Positions 26,463-36,048 of a DNA stretch of 64,000 nucleotides are shown piece by piece. Every line of letters begins with the position of its first letter. The first letter of the stretch is position 1. Source of the stretch: Legionellaceae bacterium (GTDB lineage Bacteria; Pseudomonadota; Gammaproteobacteria; Legionellales; Legionellaceae); NCBI GenBank assembly GCA_020831865.1, contig JAFIFT010000023.1:1-64000 (forward strand), written 5' to 3'. The notes under the pieces were generated by a model that saw only the letters and a program-made list of their open reading frames with translations, searched no databases and was not told the origin of the DNA. Made by a program: the position numbers and the translations under genes.

Positions 26463-27269
26463 TTAAAAATGAAAATTCAACACCCCAAAAATAATCTCAA
26501 TAGCAATTAAGACAATGATAATAACTTCCAGGGAATGGGAATGGCGGTTTTCCAGATAGGCGTTAAACATATCAAAGACTTCATTAATGGTATCCAGCCG
26601 GTGGTTAATCGCGTTCACTCGCCGCTGAATATGCATATAGCGCTCGAGCATAATATAATTTTCTTCCAGACTGGGATGCTGCCAGAAAAATTTGGGATGG
26701 TAGAGAAAATTTGAAATCAGGTTCATTTCACTTTTAGCGGCCAGAATCTCGCCGGTAGCCTGACGAATCTGTTTACGGGTAATCGGCATATCGCCGCGTT
26801 CGGTCAAGGATTGAATCATGGGGGTGTATTTTTCAATCAAAGCCTCGAGCGTCATTTCAAAATACTGCAGTTTGACCGACTGGGAAAAACCATAGGACAG
26901 GCTGAGCTTGATTTCCTCATCCTCTGACGCCAGGCGCAAACAATCCACATCAAAATAACCATGCGGTTCAATACCGGTCTTTTCGCCCAGCTGGTAGCTG
27001 AAATCATCCGCCACCTGGAAGCTCACCGGTTTCATACAAAAGGGTAAAATCAATTCACGATAGATAGGAACACGGTAGCGTTTCACATTCCAGCAGACCA
27101 AGGTACCATTGGTAAAAACATAGACCATACCAGCCGGATAATCCTGATGCACCAATTGCAGCAAATCACGAAACTTGCTCGTATGAAAAGGAGACGGCGC
27201 CTGTTTGCAATAGGCGTCAAGGCGATTGATATCAATGTGACTGGCAATACAATAGCTTAAACATTCCAT
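26463..27269 (-). CDS. RMD1/DUF155 family protein
   Basis: A 268-residue protein of the RMD1 (DUF155, YagE) family. The pattern shows a beta-rich first half with TNGTLVCWNV and DDFSYQLGEKTGIEPHGYFDV, followed by a long helical stretch with RITRKQIRQATGEILAAKSEMNL-like residues and YMHIQRRVNAINHRLDTINEVFDMF. A single C-terminal membrane helix ends the protein (VIIIVLIAIEIIFGVL). Yeast Rmd1 and RMND1 act at mitochondrial or membrane sites; the bacterial role is unknown. The ATG at 27269 gives the normal family length. Confidence 0.8.
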   Translation of the reverse strand: MECLSYCIASHIDINRLDAYCKQAPSPFHTSKFRDLLQLVHQDYPAGMVYVFTNGTLVCWNVKRYRVPIYRELILPFCMKPVSFQVADDFSYQLGEKTGIEPHGYFDVDCLRLASEDEEIKLSLSYGFSQSVKLQYFEMTLEALIEKYTPMIQSLTERGDMPITRKQIRQATGEILAAKSEMNLISNFLYHPKFFWQHPSLEENYIMLERYMHIQRRVNAINHRLDTINEVFDMFNAYLENRHSHSLEVIIIVLIAIEIIFGVLNFHF

Positions 27270-27536
27270 AAAAACACCAAGACAACGCTGGCCTGAAAAG
27301 AGGTCAGGAAATAAAACCGGCAGGCCCGCCAGTATAGCATCATCACCAAACAAAAACAGCAGCTTACCGGGAGACAACGGTGAGGAGACAAGCAGGCAGG
27401 CGCACCGCATTTTGCGGCAATATTACGCCACCTCTGGTCTGGCTCTGGGCATAAAGCGGCTCAGGGGCGCCGTATGGCGACGTCTTCCTGAGCGCGCCGC
27501 TAAAAACCGCCTGGGGCAGCCTGGCATAGGAGCGGA

Positions 27537-27803
27537 CTAAATGTCTGCCGTTTCACGCAACGGATAGGCCTTCTTGCGATCACTGATCCCACTTAACCAT
27601 TGTGGACACACCTCCAGCACCAGCGCTATTTTATCCATCTGCTCATGATTAGGGGTGAGGTGTCCAAAAATCATGGCATTTGCCAAATGGCGACTGATAC
27701 CAAAGACTTTCGAGACGGCTTTTACTTTTTCGTTTAGCTCCTCAGGCAAACCCATCGTCGCTAATTCACGATTAAAACGTTGAGAAAATACTTTGCGATT
27801 CAT
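27537..27803 (-). CDS. small helix-turn-helix protein
   Basis: An 88-residue protein. Residues 5-65 fit an XRE/lambda-repressor-like fold: FSQRFNRELATMG, KAVSKVFGISRHLANAMIFG as the HTH, and HEQMDKIALVLEVCPQWLSG as the last helices. It is probably a DNA-binding regulator. The ATG at 27803 has AAGGAG eight bases upstream; the frame also offers a GTG at 27812. It stands alone between the RMD1 gene and the EAL-HDOD gene. Confidence 0.65.
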   Translation of the reverse strand: MNRKVFSQRFNRELATMGLPEELNEKVKAVSKVFGISRHLANAMIFGHLTPNHEQMDKIALVLEVCPQWLSGISDRKKAYPLRETADI

Positions 27804-28025
27804 TTTTTTCACTCCTTGAAAAAAATAAGGTCAAATTTACCCTGCAACAGGGACGCACTCCAAGTTTCCTGTACCCAGGTATTTCATTTATAACGTATTT
27901 TCTGGAAGAGTCAAAGTTTTTCCGCAGTTTTTACACAAAATATTTTTCCTGTTTTATCGCAGGATGCTCAGAACCGTTGCGGCGGGGGCGCTCAAGGCTG
28001 ATTTTTTTATGGCTTGCAACCGCCC

Positions 28026-29243
28026 TCAGTCACGGGAAATGATCATCATGACTTCATTGGCATATTGCAGTCCTATCAGATAGGCTTCGCGAAAATCCCC
28101 CTCACTGAAGGTAGTAAAGTCCAATTCGGAAAATTTTGCCCGCTCATAGTTTTTAACCAGCAATAACAACGAGCCCAGCGCGCCTTTATGTTCCAGCAAT
28201 GCCTCGATAATACTCTCCTGTAAGGGCAGTTGCTGCAGAATATCAGCCAACGGCTGGCGCAAAATAGAGTCGAGGCAGGAGAGCATGCCCACCGTGTAGG
28301 CCATATGCGGATCCACCTCCGAACGCCGCGCCAATGCGTGACACATTTTGGCACGAATCAGCGTACGCTCCAGCATGTCCGGCTGCACGTCGTCCAGACT
28401 GGAAGCCAATAATAAACTGATCCAGTTACGGATGTGCAGCAAACCCAATTGCTGAATGGCTGCCAACAAGGTATCCATCTTGCGACCCACATAATACATC
28501 ACGGAATTAGCCAACCGCAGGATACGGTAACTCAGTTTGGGAATTTGCAAAATAATCGCTTCCACCTGCTGTAAACTGACATCCGGATCGTGCAACTCCG
28601 CCATGATACGCAACAGATAGGTTTTATTTTCCGACAGTAACTGCCCTTCCACACAGGCCGGATAATTCAGGTGGTACCCTTGAAATAAGTGAAAACCCTG
28701 TTGCTTGCACCACTGCAACTGTGCTTCGCTTTCAATTTTTTCCGCCAGCAATTTCCCTTTGAAACCGGCCAGGTGAGCTAATTGCCGCCGTACATCCTCC
28801 GGGCTGCTCTGAAGAACATCAATTTTAATAATATCCACCGCCTCCACCAATGGCGCCAGATGGACATGAAAGATAAAATCATCCAATGCCAGTTTATAGC
28901 CCAATTTGGCATAAGTGAGCAGAAGGCTAAGTAGCTGCTCATCAATCAACATATCTTCGAGGACTTCAATCACAATCCGCTCTTTGGGTAACATCAGTGG
29001 AATTTTTTGTAATAAATTGTTACGGGTAAAATTGATGTAGGCAGGATGCCCAGCCAACACCACATCTAAATCAATATTGGTAAATAAATTGGCCACAACA
29101 GCAGAGGTGGCCTGATCGCCGGCCAGCACATCACCTTGGGGAAGCAAGGCTGCTTCAGCGCTGTGCTGTCGATACAAGATCTCATACCCCACCACGCGGG
29201 CTCTGAGATCAAAAATTTCCTGACGCGCAAACAATATTGACAT
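28026..29243 (-). CDS. EAL-HDOD signalling protein, YuxH type
   Basis: A 405-residue cytoplasmic protein. Residues 1-195 form an EAL-like domain: YEILYR in place of EALLR, INFTRNN, IVIEVLED, LALDDF, IIKIDV, LAEKIES and QGYHL. Most metal-binding acids are kept, but the DDFGTG loop is replaced by DDFIFH, so turnover of cyclic di-GMP is doubtful. Residues 205-390 form an HDOD domain. YuxH-type proteins act as signalling adaptors. The gene is divergent from the umuDC-like pair. Confidence 0.88.
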   Translation of the reverse strand: MSILFARQEIFDLRARVVGYEILYRQHSAEAALLPQGDVLAGDQATSAVVANLFTNIDLDVVLAGHPAYINFTRNNLLQKIPLMLPKERIVIEVLEDMLIDEQLLSLLLTYAKLGYKLALDDFIFHVHLAPLVEAVDIIKIDVLQSSPEDVRRQLAHLAGFKGKLLAEKIESEAQLQWCKQQGFHLFQGYHLNYPACVEGQLLSENKTYLLRIMAELHDPDVSLQQVEAIILQIPKLSYRILRLANSVMYYVGRKMDTLLAAIQQLGLLHIRNWISLLLASSLDDVQPDMLERTLIRAKMCHALARRSEVDPHMAYTVGMLSCLDSILRQPLADILQQLPLQESIIEALLEHKGALGSLLLLVKNYERAKFSELDFTTFSEGDFREAYLIGLQYANEVMMIISRD

Positions 29244-29354
29244 AACATGCCATCACTGGGGGTATGCTGTTTAGTATAGTTGAATTACATTCCGGTTTAC
29301 ACCAGCCTGTTTTCAGTCTAAAATTTGAATCATGACACACTATTCAAGTTAGGT

Positions 29355-29882
29355 ATGGCAATGGGGCATGGCGGCAAGAGAGAACATGCAGGGCGTCCGA
29401 AAGGACAGGGGCCCTATGGTGAGGCAACCAAACCCCTGCGCGTACCTCTATCGCGTATCGCTGATATCAAGGCGTTTCTGCTCGATGGCCGCACTTATCA
29501 ACTGCCCCTGTATGCCAGCACGGTCAGAGCGGGCTTTCCTTCTCCCGCTGATGATTACATTGAAAAGCAGCTTGATTTAAATCACCATTTAATCAAACAT
29601 CCAGCCGCTACTTTTTTCGTTACCGCCTCTGGTGACTCCATGACCGGAGCCGGTATTACTTCCGGAGACATGCTGATAGTCGATCGCAGCCTGGAGGCAA
29701 CGCATGGCAAGATTGTCATTGCCGCTATCAACGGCGAATTGACGGTCAAGCGCTTATCACGCCGCAACGGAAAAGTGCAGCTGTTGCCAGAGAATGAGCA
29801 ATATGAGCCCATTGACATTAACGGCGAAGAAGAGCTGGTCATTTGGGGCGTGGTAACGCATGTCATTCATCAGGCAGACTAA
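29355..29882 (+). CDS. umuD: UmuD/LexA-type autoproteolytic protein
   Basis: This 175-residue S24 peptidase is the regulatory subunit of an SOS translesion polymerase. The active Ser95 is in ASGDSMTGAG and Lys132 in LTVKRLSR. The self-cleavage site is Ala59-Gly60 in VRAGFPSPADDY. The N-terminal GGKREHAGRPKGQGPYG segment is a feature of the longer UmuD group. The ATG at 29355 or 29361 is the likely start; the frame also runs to a TTG at 29325. The next gene follows after 2 bases, forming an operon. Confidence 0.92.
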   Translation: MAMGHGGKREHAGRPKGQGPYGEATKPLRVPLSRIADIKAFLLDGRTYQLPLYASTVRAGFPSPADDYIEKQLDLNHHLIKHPAATFFVTASGDSMTGAGITSGDMLIVDRSLEATHGKIVIAAINGELTVKRLSRRNGKVQLLPENEQYEPIDINGEEELVIWGVVTHVIHQAD

Positions 29883-29884
29883 TA

Positions 29885-31150
29885 ATGTTTGCCCTGATGG
29901 ATTGTAACAATTTTTATGCTTCCTGCGAACGCCTGTTCCGCCCGGACTTACGAGAGCAGGCGATTGTGGTTTTATCAAATAATGACGGCTGTGTCATTGC
30001 CCGTTCTGAGGAAGCCAAAGCTCTGGGGGTCCCGATGGGCGTGCCGTTTTTTACCATTAAAGCTCTGGTTCAGCGCTACGGCATCCATGTGTTTTCCTCA
30101 AACTACCGCTTGTACGGTGATTTATCGCAACGGGTCATGTCTGTGATTCAAGCAGCCTGGCCAGCGGTTGCGGTCTATTCTATCGATGAAGCCTTTCTGG
30201 ACTTGCGCACTATGCCGCCTGCACAACAGGAATCCTTTTGCATGAGGCTACAAAAATTGATTTTCAAGTCAACCGGCATCCCTACCTCTTTCGGGCTCGG
30301 CCCAACCAAAACACTGGCAAAAATGGCCAGTCATATTTGCAAAAAAAAGCTCCACACTCCCGTGTTTACCCTCACCGAGCACGCCCACGACTGGTTAGGC
30401 CAAATAACGGTAGCGGAGGTTTGGGGCATCGGGCGACAGTGGCAAAAAAAATTAAAGGAACAAGGCATTGCAACGGCTTGGGATCTGGCACAATCCAATG
30501 CCAGTCTCATCAAAACACGCTACAATGTGATGCTGATGCGCACGCTGTTGGAACTACAGGGTATTTCCTGCTTCAGTTGGGAGGAAACCCAGATGAAACG
30601 CAGCCTTATCTCCTCTAAAAGTTTTGCGCAGCGACAAACAGAATATGACAGCTTGGCACAAGCGCTTAGCAGTCACTGCGCCAGAGTCAGCGAGAAATTA
30701 CGAAAGCAACAGGTGCTGGCGCAACGGATCTCGGTCTTTGTGTCCCGTCATCCCTCGCACCAGACGGCAGAATCCTGCGTCCAAAGTATGGACTGTCGAC
30801 TGCTCAGTCCCAGTGATGATACCCGCCTGATAACCAAGGCCGCCAAATCCTGTTTAACAAAACTCTACCAGCCGGGAATGGCGTATAAAAAAGTAGGCGT
30901 CATGCTGGGCGATTTCATACCGGCCTCTTCTCTCCAACTGGATTTATTTGACCAGCCACATGGGGAGGCGTGGAGCAAAAAAGAGCGCCTAATGTCACTT
31001 ATCGACCAGATAAACCATCGTTTTGGCCGCCATAGCATAAAGCTTGCGGCCGAGGGATACGACACAAGCTGGGCAATGCGCTCGGCTATGCGCTCACCTT
31101 GTTATACCACCAGCTGGTCAGATTTAGCCGTCGTGCAAAATCGCACCTAG
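29885..31150 (+). CDS. umuC: Y-family DNA polymerase, UmuC type
   Basis: A 421-residue error-prone polymerase. The metal-binding acids are in MDCNNFYASCERLF near the start and VYSIDEAFLDL near residue 100. LSNNDGCVIARSEEAKALGVPMG is the fingers region typical of UmuC, and a C-terminal segment with LDLFDQP resembles the beta-clamp-binding motif. With UmuD it forms polymerase V for damage bypass. It is preceded by umuD; no good LexA box was found ahead of the pair. Confidence 0.95.
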   Translation: MFALMDCNNFYASCERLFRPDLREQAIVVLSNNDGCVIARSEEAKALGVPMGVPFFTIKALVQRYGIHVFSSNYRLYGDLSQRVMSVIQAAWPAVAVYSIDEAFLDLRTMPPAQQESFCMRLQKLIFKSTGIPTSFGLGPTKTLAKMASHICKKKLHTPVFTLTEHAHDWLGQITVAEVWGIGRQWQKKLKEQGIATAWDLAQSNASLIKTRYNVMLMRTLLELQGISCFSWEETQMKRSLISSKSFAQRQTEYDSLAQALSSHCARVSEKLRKQQVLAQRISVFVSRHPSHQTAESCVQSMDCRLLSPSDDTRLITKAAKSCLTKLYQPGMAYKKVGVMLGDFIPASSLQLDLFDQPHGEAWSKKERLMSLIDQINHRFGRHSIKLAAEGYDTSWAMRSAMRSPCYTTSWSDLAVVQNRT

Positions 31151-31236
31151 GCAGCGAGGGGAAGGATAAACAGCCCTTAATCTTTCACTCTGGAATAGCA
31201 AATCCATCCGCATGACCATGCCCCCGGTGCACAGGC

Positions 31237-32703
31237 TTATGAGGCGCTATGCGGCGCATAATAATAATTCAAGTCCAGCTCCCGTGCAGCCCGCACATCA
31301 TCGAGCCGTTGCACTGGCATGTGCAATGGTGCGTCTTTGAGCAACTGGGGCTGCTCACTCATTTCCTGATGAATGGTCGCCATGGCAGCGATAAAACGGT
31401 CGAGTTGCTGGCGCGATTCCGTTTCCGTGGGCTCAATTAACAAACATTCCGGCACTAACAATGGAAAATAGGTGGTGGGTGCATGATAGCCATAATCGAG
31501 CAAGCGTTTGGCCAGATCCATCGCCGTGACCTGATAGTCTTTCTTTTCCCTTTGCAGGGTCAAAATAAATTCATGACTGGCACGGCGTTGTGGGTACGCC
31601 GCCGAAAAACCCACCCGACAGAGCTCTTTGAGCAGATAATTGGCATTTAAGGTGGCAAATTCGGCAACCTGCTGTAAACCGAGCCTACCCAACAGGCGAA
31701 TATAAAAATAGGCGCGCAGCAAAATACCGGCATTACCCATAAAACAGGATAAACGGCCAATACTTTGCGGAATTTCCCGGCGCCCAGCCCAAAAATAGCC
31801 CTGCTCATTGTGCTGCACAAGCGGTAGTGGCAAGAACGGAAGTAAACGGGCTCCGACTGCGACCGGGCCGGCCCCTGGCCCGCCTCCCCCGTGTGGGGTG
31901 GCAAAGGTTTTATGTAAATTCAGATGCATAACATCAAAGCCCATATCCCCGGGGCGCACTTTTCCCAGAATAGCATTCAAATTTGCCCCATCATAATACA
32001 ATAAGCCCCCGGCCTGGTGCACGATGGTGGCAATGTCTTTAATTTGCCGCATAAACAAACCAAGGGTAGAGGGATTGGTCAGCATAATTCCCGCCGTACG
32101 CGGTCCCACTTTTTCCTTGAGCAGCTCCAGATCCATATCCCCGTCTGCCGCAGTGGGTACTTCTACCACCTTAAGGCCACACATCACGGCGGAGGCAGGA
32201 TTGGTGCCATGTGCGGCATCGGGAATCAGCATTTCATCACGCTGCGTATCCCCGCGCGACTGATGATAGGCCTTAATCATAGCCACACCGGCAAACTCAC
32301 CCTGACTGCCGGCCATGGGAGTCAACGACACCCCACGCATGCCGGTAATATCGGCCAGATACTCCTGTAAGCGGTGTAGAATTTGCAGCGTTCCCTGAGC
32401 ATCTGCCGCCAGACTCAGCGGATGCTGGTTGAGAAAACCGGGCAGGCCGGCGGCTTTTTGTACCCCGCGCGGGTTATATTTCATCGTGCAGGAACCCAAG
32501 GGATAAAAATTGGTATCAATTCCCATATTGAGTTTAGAGAGCCGTGTATAATGCCTGACCACCTCCAGTTCCGAACAGGCCGGCAAGCGAGGCGCCTGTT
32601 TGCGGCGCATGGCCGATGGAATCTGCGATCGCAGTGGCTGCTCTGCGGCCACCCATTGCGCCTTGGCGGCACGGTTTTCAGCCGAGGTTTCAAAGATCAA
32701 CAT
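31237..32703 (-). CDS. gcvPB: glycine dehydrogenase (decarboxylating) subunit 2
   Basis: A 488-residue beta subunit of the split P-protein, carrying the PLP lysine in [20 protein letters not shown]. The start region with LPLRSEIPS-like [17 protein letters not shown] and the [13 protein letters not shown] motif are typical. With subunit 1 it decarboxylates glycine and loads the aminomethyl group onto GcvH. The start overlaps the YciI-like gene by 7 bases. It ends the gcv run; no terminator is obvious behind it. Confidence 0.95.
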   Translation of the reverse strand: MLIFETSAENRAAKAQWVAAEQPLRSQIPSAMRRKQAPRLPACSELEVVRHYTRLSKLNMGIDTNFYPLGSCTMKYNPRGVQKAAGLPGFLNQHPLSLAADAQGTLQILHRLQEYLADITGMRGVSLTPMAGSQGEFAGVAMIKAYHQSRGDTQRDEMLIPDAAHGTNPASAVMCGLKVVEVPTAADGDMDLELLKEKVGPRTAGIMLTNPSTLGLFMRQIKDIATIVHQAGGLLYYDGANLNAILGKVRPGDMGFDVMHLNLHKTFATPHGGGGPGAGPVAVGARLLPFLPLPLVQHNEQGYFWAGRREIPQSIGRLSCFMGNAGILLRAYFYIRLLGRLGLQQVAEFATLNANYLLKELCRVGFSAAYPQRRASHEFILTLQREKKDYQVTAMDLAKRLLDYGYHAPTTYFPLLVPECLLIEPTETESRQQLDRFIAAMATIHQEMSEQPQLLKDAPLHMPVQRLDDVRAARELDLNYYYAPHSAS

Positions 32704-33005
32704 AACTTGCCTTCCCGTTCCAGAATCAGTTCACGGATCTCATCCCGGTGCTTCACCGGAGAAAATTCTATGCATTCATAGTCGGCAATATCAGCCAGAT
32801 AATAGGGGTCTTGCTGTAACACTGCCTCCAGCTCGCGCCGCTCATCGCAGAGGGCAATTAATACCCCTCCCGTCCGAGGCTTGCGCGGACCGGAGGCCAG
32901 AAACAGGCCTTGCTTGTAATGATAATCGAGAAAATCACGATGCGCCTGCAAATACTTGTCTACTTCCGATAAGGGAACTTTATAGGTCAGATGCACAATA
33001 AACAT
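32697..33005 (-). CDS. YciI-like protein within the gcv operon
   Basis: A 102-residue protein of the YciI/YCII ferredoxin-like family. It reads [12 protein letters not shown], then [19 protein letters not shown] with the conserved His and a PRTGG turn, and [18 protein letters not shown]. Such proteins are small dimeric barrels of uncertain catalysis. It sits 4 bases after gcvPA and overlaps the start of gcvPB by 7 bases, so it separates the two halves of the P-protein. The position implies coexpression with glycine cleavage, but no role is known. Confidence 0.85.
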   Translation of the reverse strand: MFIVHLTYKVPLSEVDKYLQAHRDFLDYHYKQGLFLASGPRKPRTGGVLIALCDERRELEAVLQQDPYYLADIADYECIEFSPVKHRDEIRELILEREGKLC

Positions 33006-33009
33006 TTTT

Positions 33010-34374
33010 TTAAGCCTCCAGCAAGATACGGGACAAGGTGCGGCAATAATGCTCGATTTCCGCCTCCGTACGCATTTCAGTTGCGCACACCAGCAGACAG
33101 TTTGCCAACTCCGGATAATGCGCCTCGAGGGCATAACCACCGGCAATGCCCTGTGCCGCCAACTGGCGTAATACCCCGGACACCGGACGCGGCAGCTCTA
33201 TGACTATCTCATGAAAAAAGGGAGCATCAAACCGTTGCCGCACCCCCGCAATGCTGAGCAGATTTTCAAGCAAGCAGCAGGTATTATGGTGGCAAAGTGC
33301 AGCAACCTGCGCCAACCCTTCCGCCCCCATCATACTCATGTGGATCGTCGCGGCGGTCACTAACAACCCCTGATTGGTGCAAATATTGGAGGTCGCCTTG
33401 GCTCGACGAATATGCTGCTCTCTCGCTTGCAGCGTCAGGGTATAGCCCTCTTTGCCGGCACGGTCGAGTGTACGCCCGACCAAGCGTCCGGGCAATTGCC
33501 GGACATGCGCTTTTTTACAACTCAAAAACCCAAAATAAGGCCCGCCAGCCGCCATGGGAACTCCCAAGGGCTGGCCTTCGCCACACACAATATCCACTCC
33601 GGCACGGCCCCAGTGTCCAGGCGCCTGCAAGCAGGCCAGAGCGACCGGATTGACACAGGCGATACTGATGATTTGTCTTTCACGCGCCCAATCGCTTAAG
33701 ACATCCACCGCCTCCAATGCGCCAAAAAAATTGGGTTGCGCAATCACGATAGCGCTAATATCCTCTCCCGCATAGCGCTGCAAAGCGCCCAAATCGGTAA
33801 TGCCGCTTGTCGCGTCAAAAGGCAGGCTCAGCAATTCAATGTGCTGATTGCGTACGATGGTTTCGACGGTTTCCCGATAAAAGGGGTGCAGGCTCGCCGG
33901 CAGTAGAATTTTATGGCTCTTGCTGCGCTTGTTCAGGCGAACCGCCATTAAAATGGCCTCCGCCAGAGCCGTGGCGCCATCATACATCGACGCATTGGCC
34001 ACGTCCATGCCGGTCAGCTCGGCAATCATCGTTTGAAATTCATATAATAATTGCAACCCTCCCTGGCTGGCCTCAGCCTGATAAGGGGTATAGGCGGTTA
34101 AATATTCACCGCGCATGGTGATATCCCAAACTGCGGCTGGAATATGGTGTTCATAACTGCCGGCACCAATAAAACAGGTCAATGCGCGATTCTGTTGGCT
34201 GAGCGTCTGTGCCTCACGCAACATCTGCATTTCGTTTTGTGCCTCAGGCACCACCGCCAGGGGTTGGGCGCGTAAACTGAGCGGAATTTCATCAAAAAGA
34301 TGCTCAATATCCGACTCACCAATAGCCGCCAACATGCGGGCAATATCCTCGGGGGTATGGGGTGTAAATGCCAT
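33010..34374 (-). CDS. gcvPA: glycine dehydrogenase (decarboxylating) subunit 1
   Basis: A 454-residue alpha subunit of the split P-protein. The characteristic start MAFTPHTPEDIARMLAAIG and the GAGSYEHHIPAAVWDI and TAYTPYQAEASQGGLQ motifs are present. It works with gcvPB in the glycine cleavage system, giving CO2, ammonia and a one-carbon unit. It lies 95 bases behind gcvH; that gap holds only a small GC-rich hairpin. Confidence 0.95.
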   Translation of the reverse strand: MAFTPHTPEDIARMLAAIGESDIEHLFDEIPLSLRAQPLAVVPEAQNEMQMLREAQTLSQQNRALTCFIGAGSYEHHIPAAVWDITMRGEYLTAYTPYQAEASQGGLQLLYEFQTMIAELTGMDVANASMYDGATALAEAILMAVRLNKRSKSHKILLPASLHPFYRETVETIVRNQHIELLSLPFDATSGITDLGALQRYAGEDISAIVIAQPNFFGALEAVDVLSDWARERQIISIACVNPVALACLQAPGHWGRAGVDIVCGEGQPLGVPMAAGGPYFGFLSCKKAHVRQLPGRLVGRTLDRAGKEGYTLTLQAREQHIRRAKATSNICTNQGLLVTAATIHMSMMGAEGLAQVAALCHHNTCCLLENLLSIAGVRQRFDAPFFHEIVIELPRPVSGVLRQLAAQGIAGGYALEAHYPELANCLLVCATEMRTEAEIEHYCRTLSRILLEA

Positions 34375-34469
34375 AATAATATCCTGTTGCCCTCAATAGT
34401 ATGATGTGATGACAGTGGCCATGCCTGGCCTACGCCAAAGCGCCTCTCGGGCGCGTGGCTTTCGTGTTC

Positions 34470-34838
34470 TCACTCCTGAATGGACTGTTGGTATTGCTGT
34501 GCATCTAACAGATGCGCACGTGCGGCAGAGGCAGGGCGCATCTTCACCAGCCATCCCGCTCCCAGTGGCTCGCGGTTCACCAATGCCGGATTGCCCATCA
34601 GGCTTTCATTGACCGCCACCACTTCCCCATCGATGCGCGCGTAAAAAACACAGGCCGCTTTGACCGACTCAACCACCCCCCGCAAATCACCGGCCGCAAA
34701 GCGTTGGCCAACTTCCGGCAGTTCGACAAAAACCATATCGCCCAACAGTTGCTGCGCATGTTCGGTGATACCGATGCAGACCAGCTCCTCTTCCTCACGT
34801 AACCATTCGTGTGTTTTGGTAAATAACAGTGCTTTCAT
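34470..34838 (-). CDS. gcvH: glycine cleavage system H protein
   Basis: A 122-residue lipoyl carrier protein. The lipoylated Lys60 is in [13 protein letters not shown], where the usual ESVKAASD becomes ESVKAACV, a mild deviation. [13 protein letters not shown] is typical. GAGGG precedes the ATG at 34838. It carries the aminomethyl group between P, T and L proteins. It lies 26 bases behind gcvT. Confidence 0.92.
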   Translation of the reverse strand: MKALLFTKTHEWLREEEELVCIGITEHAQQLLGDMVFVELPEVGQRFAAGDLRGVVESVKAACVFYARIDGEVVAVNESLMGNPALVNREPLGAGWLVKMRPASAARAHLLDAQQYQQSIQE

Positions 34839-34864
34839 TGTTTCCCTCAAAGTCTACCCTACAT

Positions 34865-35950
34865 TCAAACCAATTTTTTCCCGTTTTTCACAAAACGTGG
34901 TTTCACCAGCCTGGCCGGTATCATTTTGCCACGAATCTCAACCTGCACCGCCTCCGGACAAGAGGCCGGCACCCGGGCCAGCGCAATGGACTGCTGTAAG
35001 GTCGGTGAAAATCCACCACTGGTAATCACACCGTCTTCCCCACCGGGTACATACACCCGTTGACCGCTGCGCATGATTCCTTTCTCCACCAACAGCAAAC
35101 CCACCATTTTTCGCGCAACGCCCTGCAGCTTTTGCGCCATCAAGGCTCCTTTGCCCATAAAATCACGCTCAGCCGGCTCAAAGCTTACCGTCCAGCCCAG
35201 TCCTGATTCCAGAGGCGTCGTCGTTTGGGTCATGTCCTGACCATAAAGCAGCATCCCGGCTTCCAGGCGCAGGGTATCACGCGCTCCCAGACCGCAGGGA
35301 TGCACACCGGCTGCCCGCAGCCTATCCCATAAAGCAGCAATATCCTCGGCGGGAACCAACAATTCAAAACCATCTTCCCCGGTATAGCCGGTACGGGCCA
35401 AAAACCAGTCCCCCACATCCACACATTCAAAAGCCGTCAGCGTTGAAATGGCATCGACCTGCGCCGGATCCAATACCGCTTGCAAAGCGCCAAACGCCTG
35501 TGGTCCCTGCACCGCCAGCATGGCCAACTCCCGCCGTTCCTGCAGGCCAACGGCAAAACCTGCCGACTGCCGCTGAATCCAGTCTAAATCCTGTTCCCGG
35601 CATGCGGAATTTAAAATCAGGCGGTAATGATCCGATGCGCGCTGATAGACGATGAGATCATCGATAATGCCGCCATGCTCATTGCACATACAGCTGTATA
35701 AGGCTTTACCGGAGTGGGGCAGGCGGTCGACATCATTTGTGAGCAGGTAGCGTAAAAACTGGCGCCCACCAGCGCCTAAAATATCCAGTACGGCCATATG
35801 AGACACATCAAACATACCGGCCTGCTCACGGACATAGTGGTGCTCTTGCAATTGAGAGCCGTAATGCAGAGGCATCTCCCAACCATGAAAATCCACCATT
35901 TGGGCTCCAGCATGCTGATGCTGGGTGTACAACGCTGTTTTAGCCTTCAT
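34865..35950 (-). CDS. gcvT: aminomethyltransferase, glycine cleavage T protein
   Basis: A 361-residue T protein that transfers the methylene group from GcvH to tetrahydrofolate. It shows MVDFHGWEMPLHYGSQ at the start, MFDVSHMA, a catalytic Asp region in YLLTNDVDRL, and ARTGYTGEDGFEL. AAGGGA precedes the ATG at 35950. It is the first gene of the gcvT-gcvH-gcvPA-yciI-gcvPB run. A 12-bp inverted repeat lies 25 bases upstream of the start. Confidence 0.95.
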   Translation of the reverse strand: MKAKTALYTQHQHAGAQMVDFHGWEMPLHYGSQLQEHHYVREQAGMFDVSHMAVLDILGAGGRQFLRYLLTNDVDRLPHSGKALYSCMCNEHGGIIDDLIVYQRASDHYRLILNSACREQDLDWIQRQSAGFAVGLQERRELAMLAVQGPQAFGALQAVLDPAQVDAISTLTAFECVDVGDWFLARTGYTGEDGFELLVPAEDIAALWDRLRAAGVHPCGLGARDTLRLEAGMLLYGQDMTQTTTPLESGLGWTVSFEPAERDFMGKGALMAQKLQGVARKMVGLLLVEKGIMRSGQRVYVPGGEDGVITSGGFSPTLQQSIALARVPASCPEAVQVEIRGKMIPARLVKPRFVKNGKKLV

Positions 35951-35974
35951 GAAAAATCCCTTATCGTTGCTTTG

Positions 35975-36032
35975 CCAAACAGGATAGCTCAGCATAAACT
36001 GCCCACGCCGGCTTGGCAAGTATCCTGTTTGG
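35975..36032 (-). promoter_or_regulatory. 12-bp inverted repeat upstream of gcvT
   Basis: The sequence ccaaacaggata (35975-35986) and its exact complement tatcctgtttgg (36021-36032) face each other over 34 bases between the M28 peptidase gene and gcvT. No T-run follows, so an operator or leader stem is as likely as a terminator. A glycine riboswitch would not fit in this 98-base gap. Confidence 0.35.
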
Positions 36033-36048
36033 GGCGTCCTATCACACT

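Noticed and set aside
29265-29280. A possible LexA box before umuD (ctgtttagtatagttg)
   Set aside because: The right half is TTG instead of CAG, so it does not meet the CTG-N10-CAG consensus. SOS control is likely from the gene family but not shown by this site.
35951-36048. A glycine riboswitch before gcvT
   Set aside because: The gap is only 98 bases and shows one simple inverted repeat, not the tandem aptamer fold.
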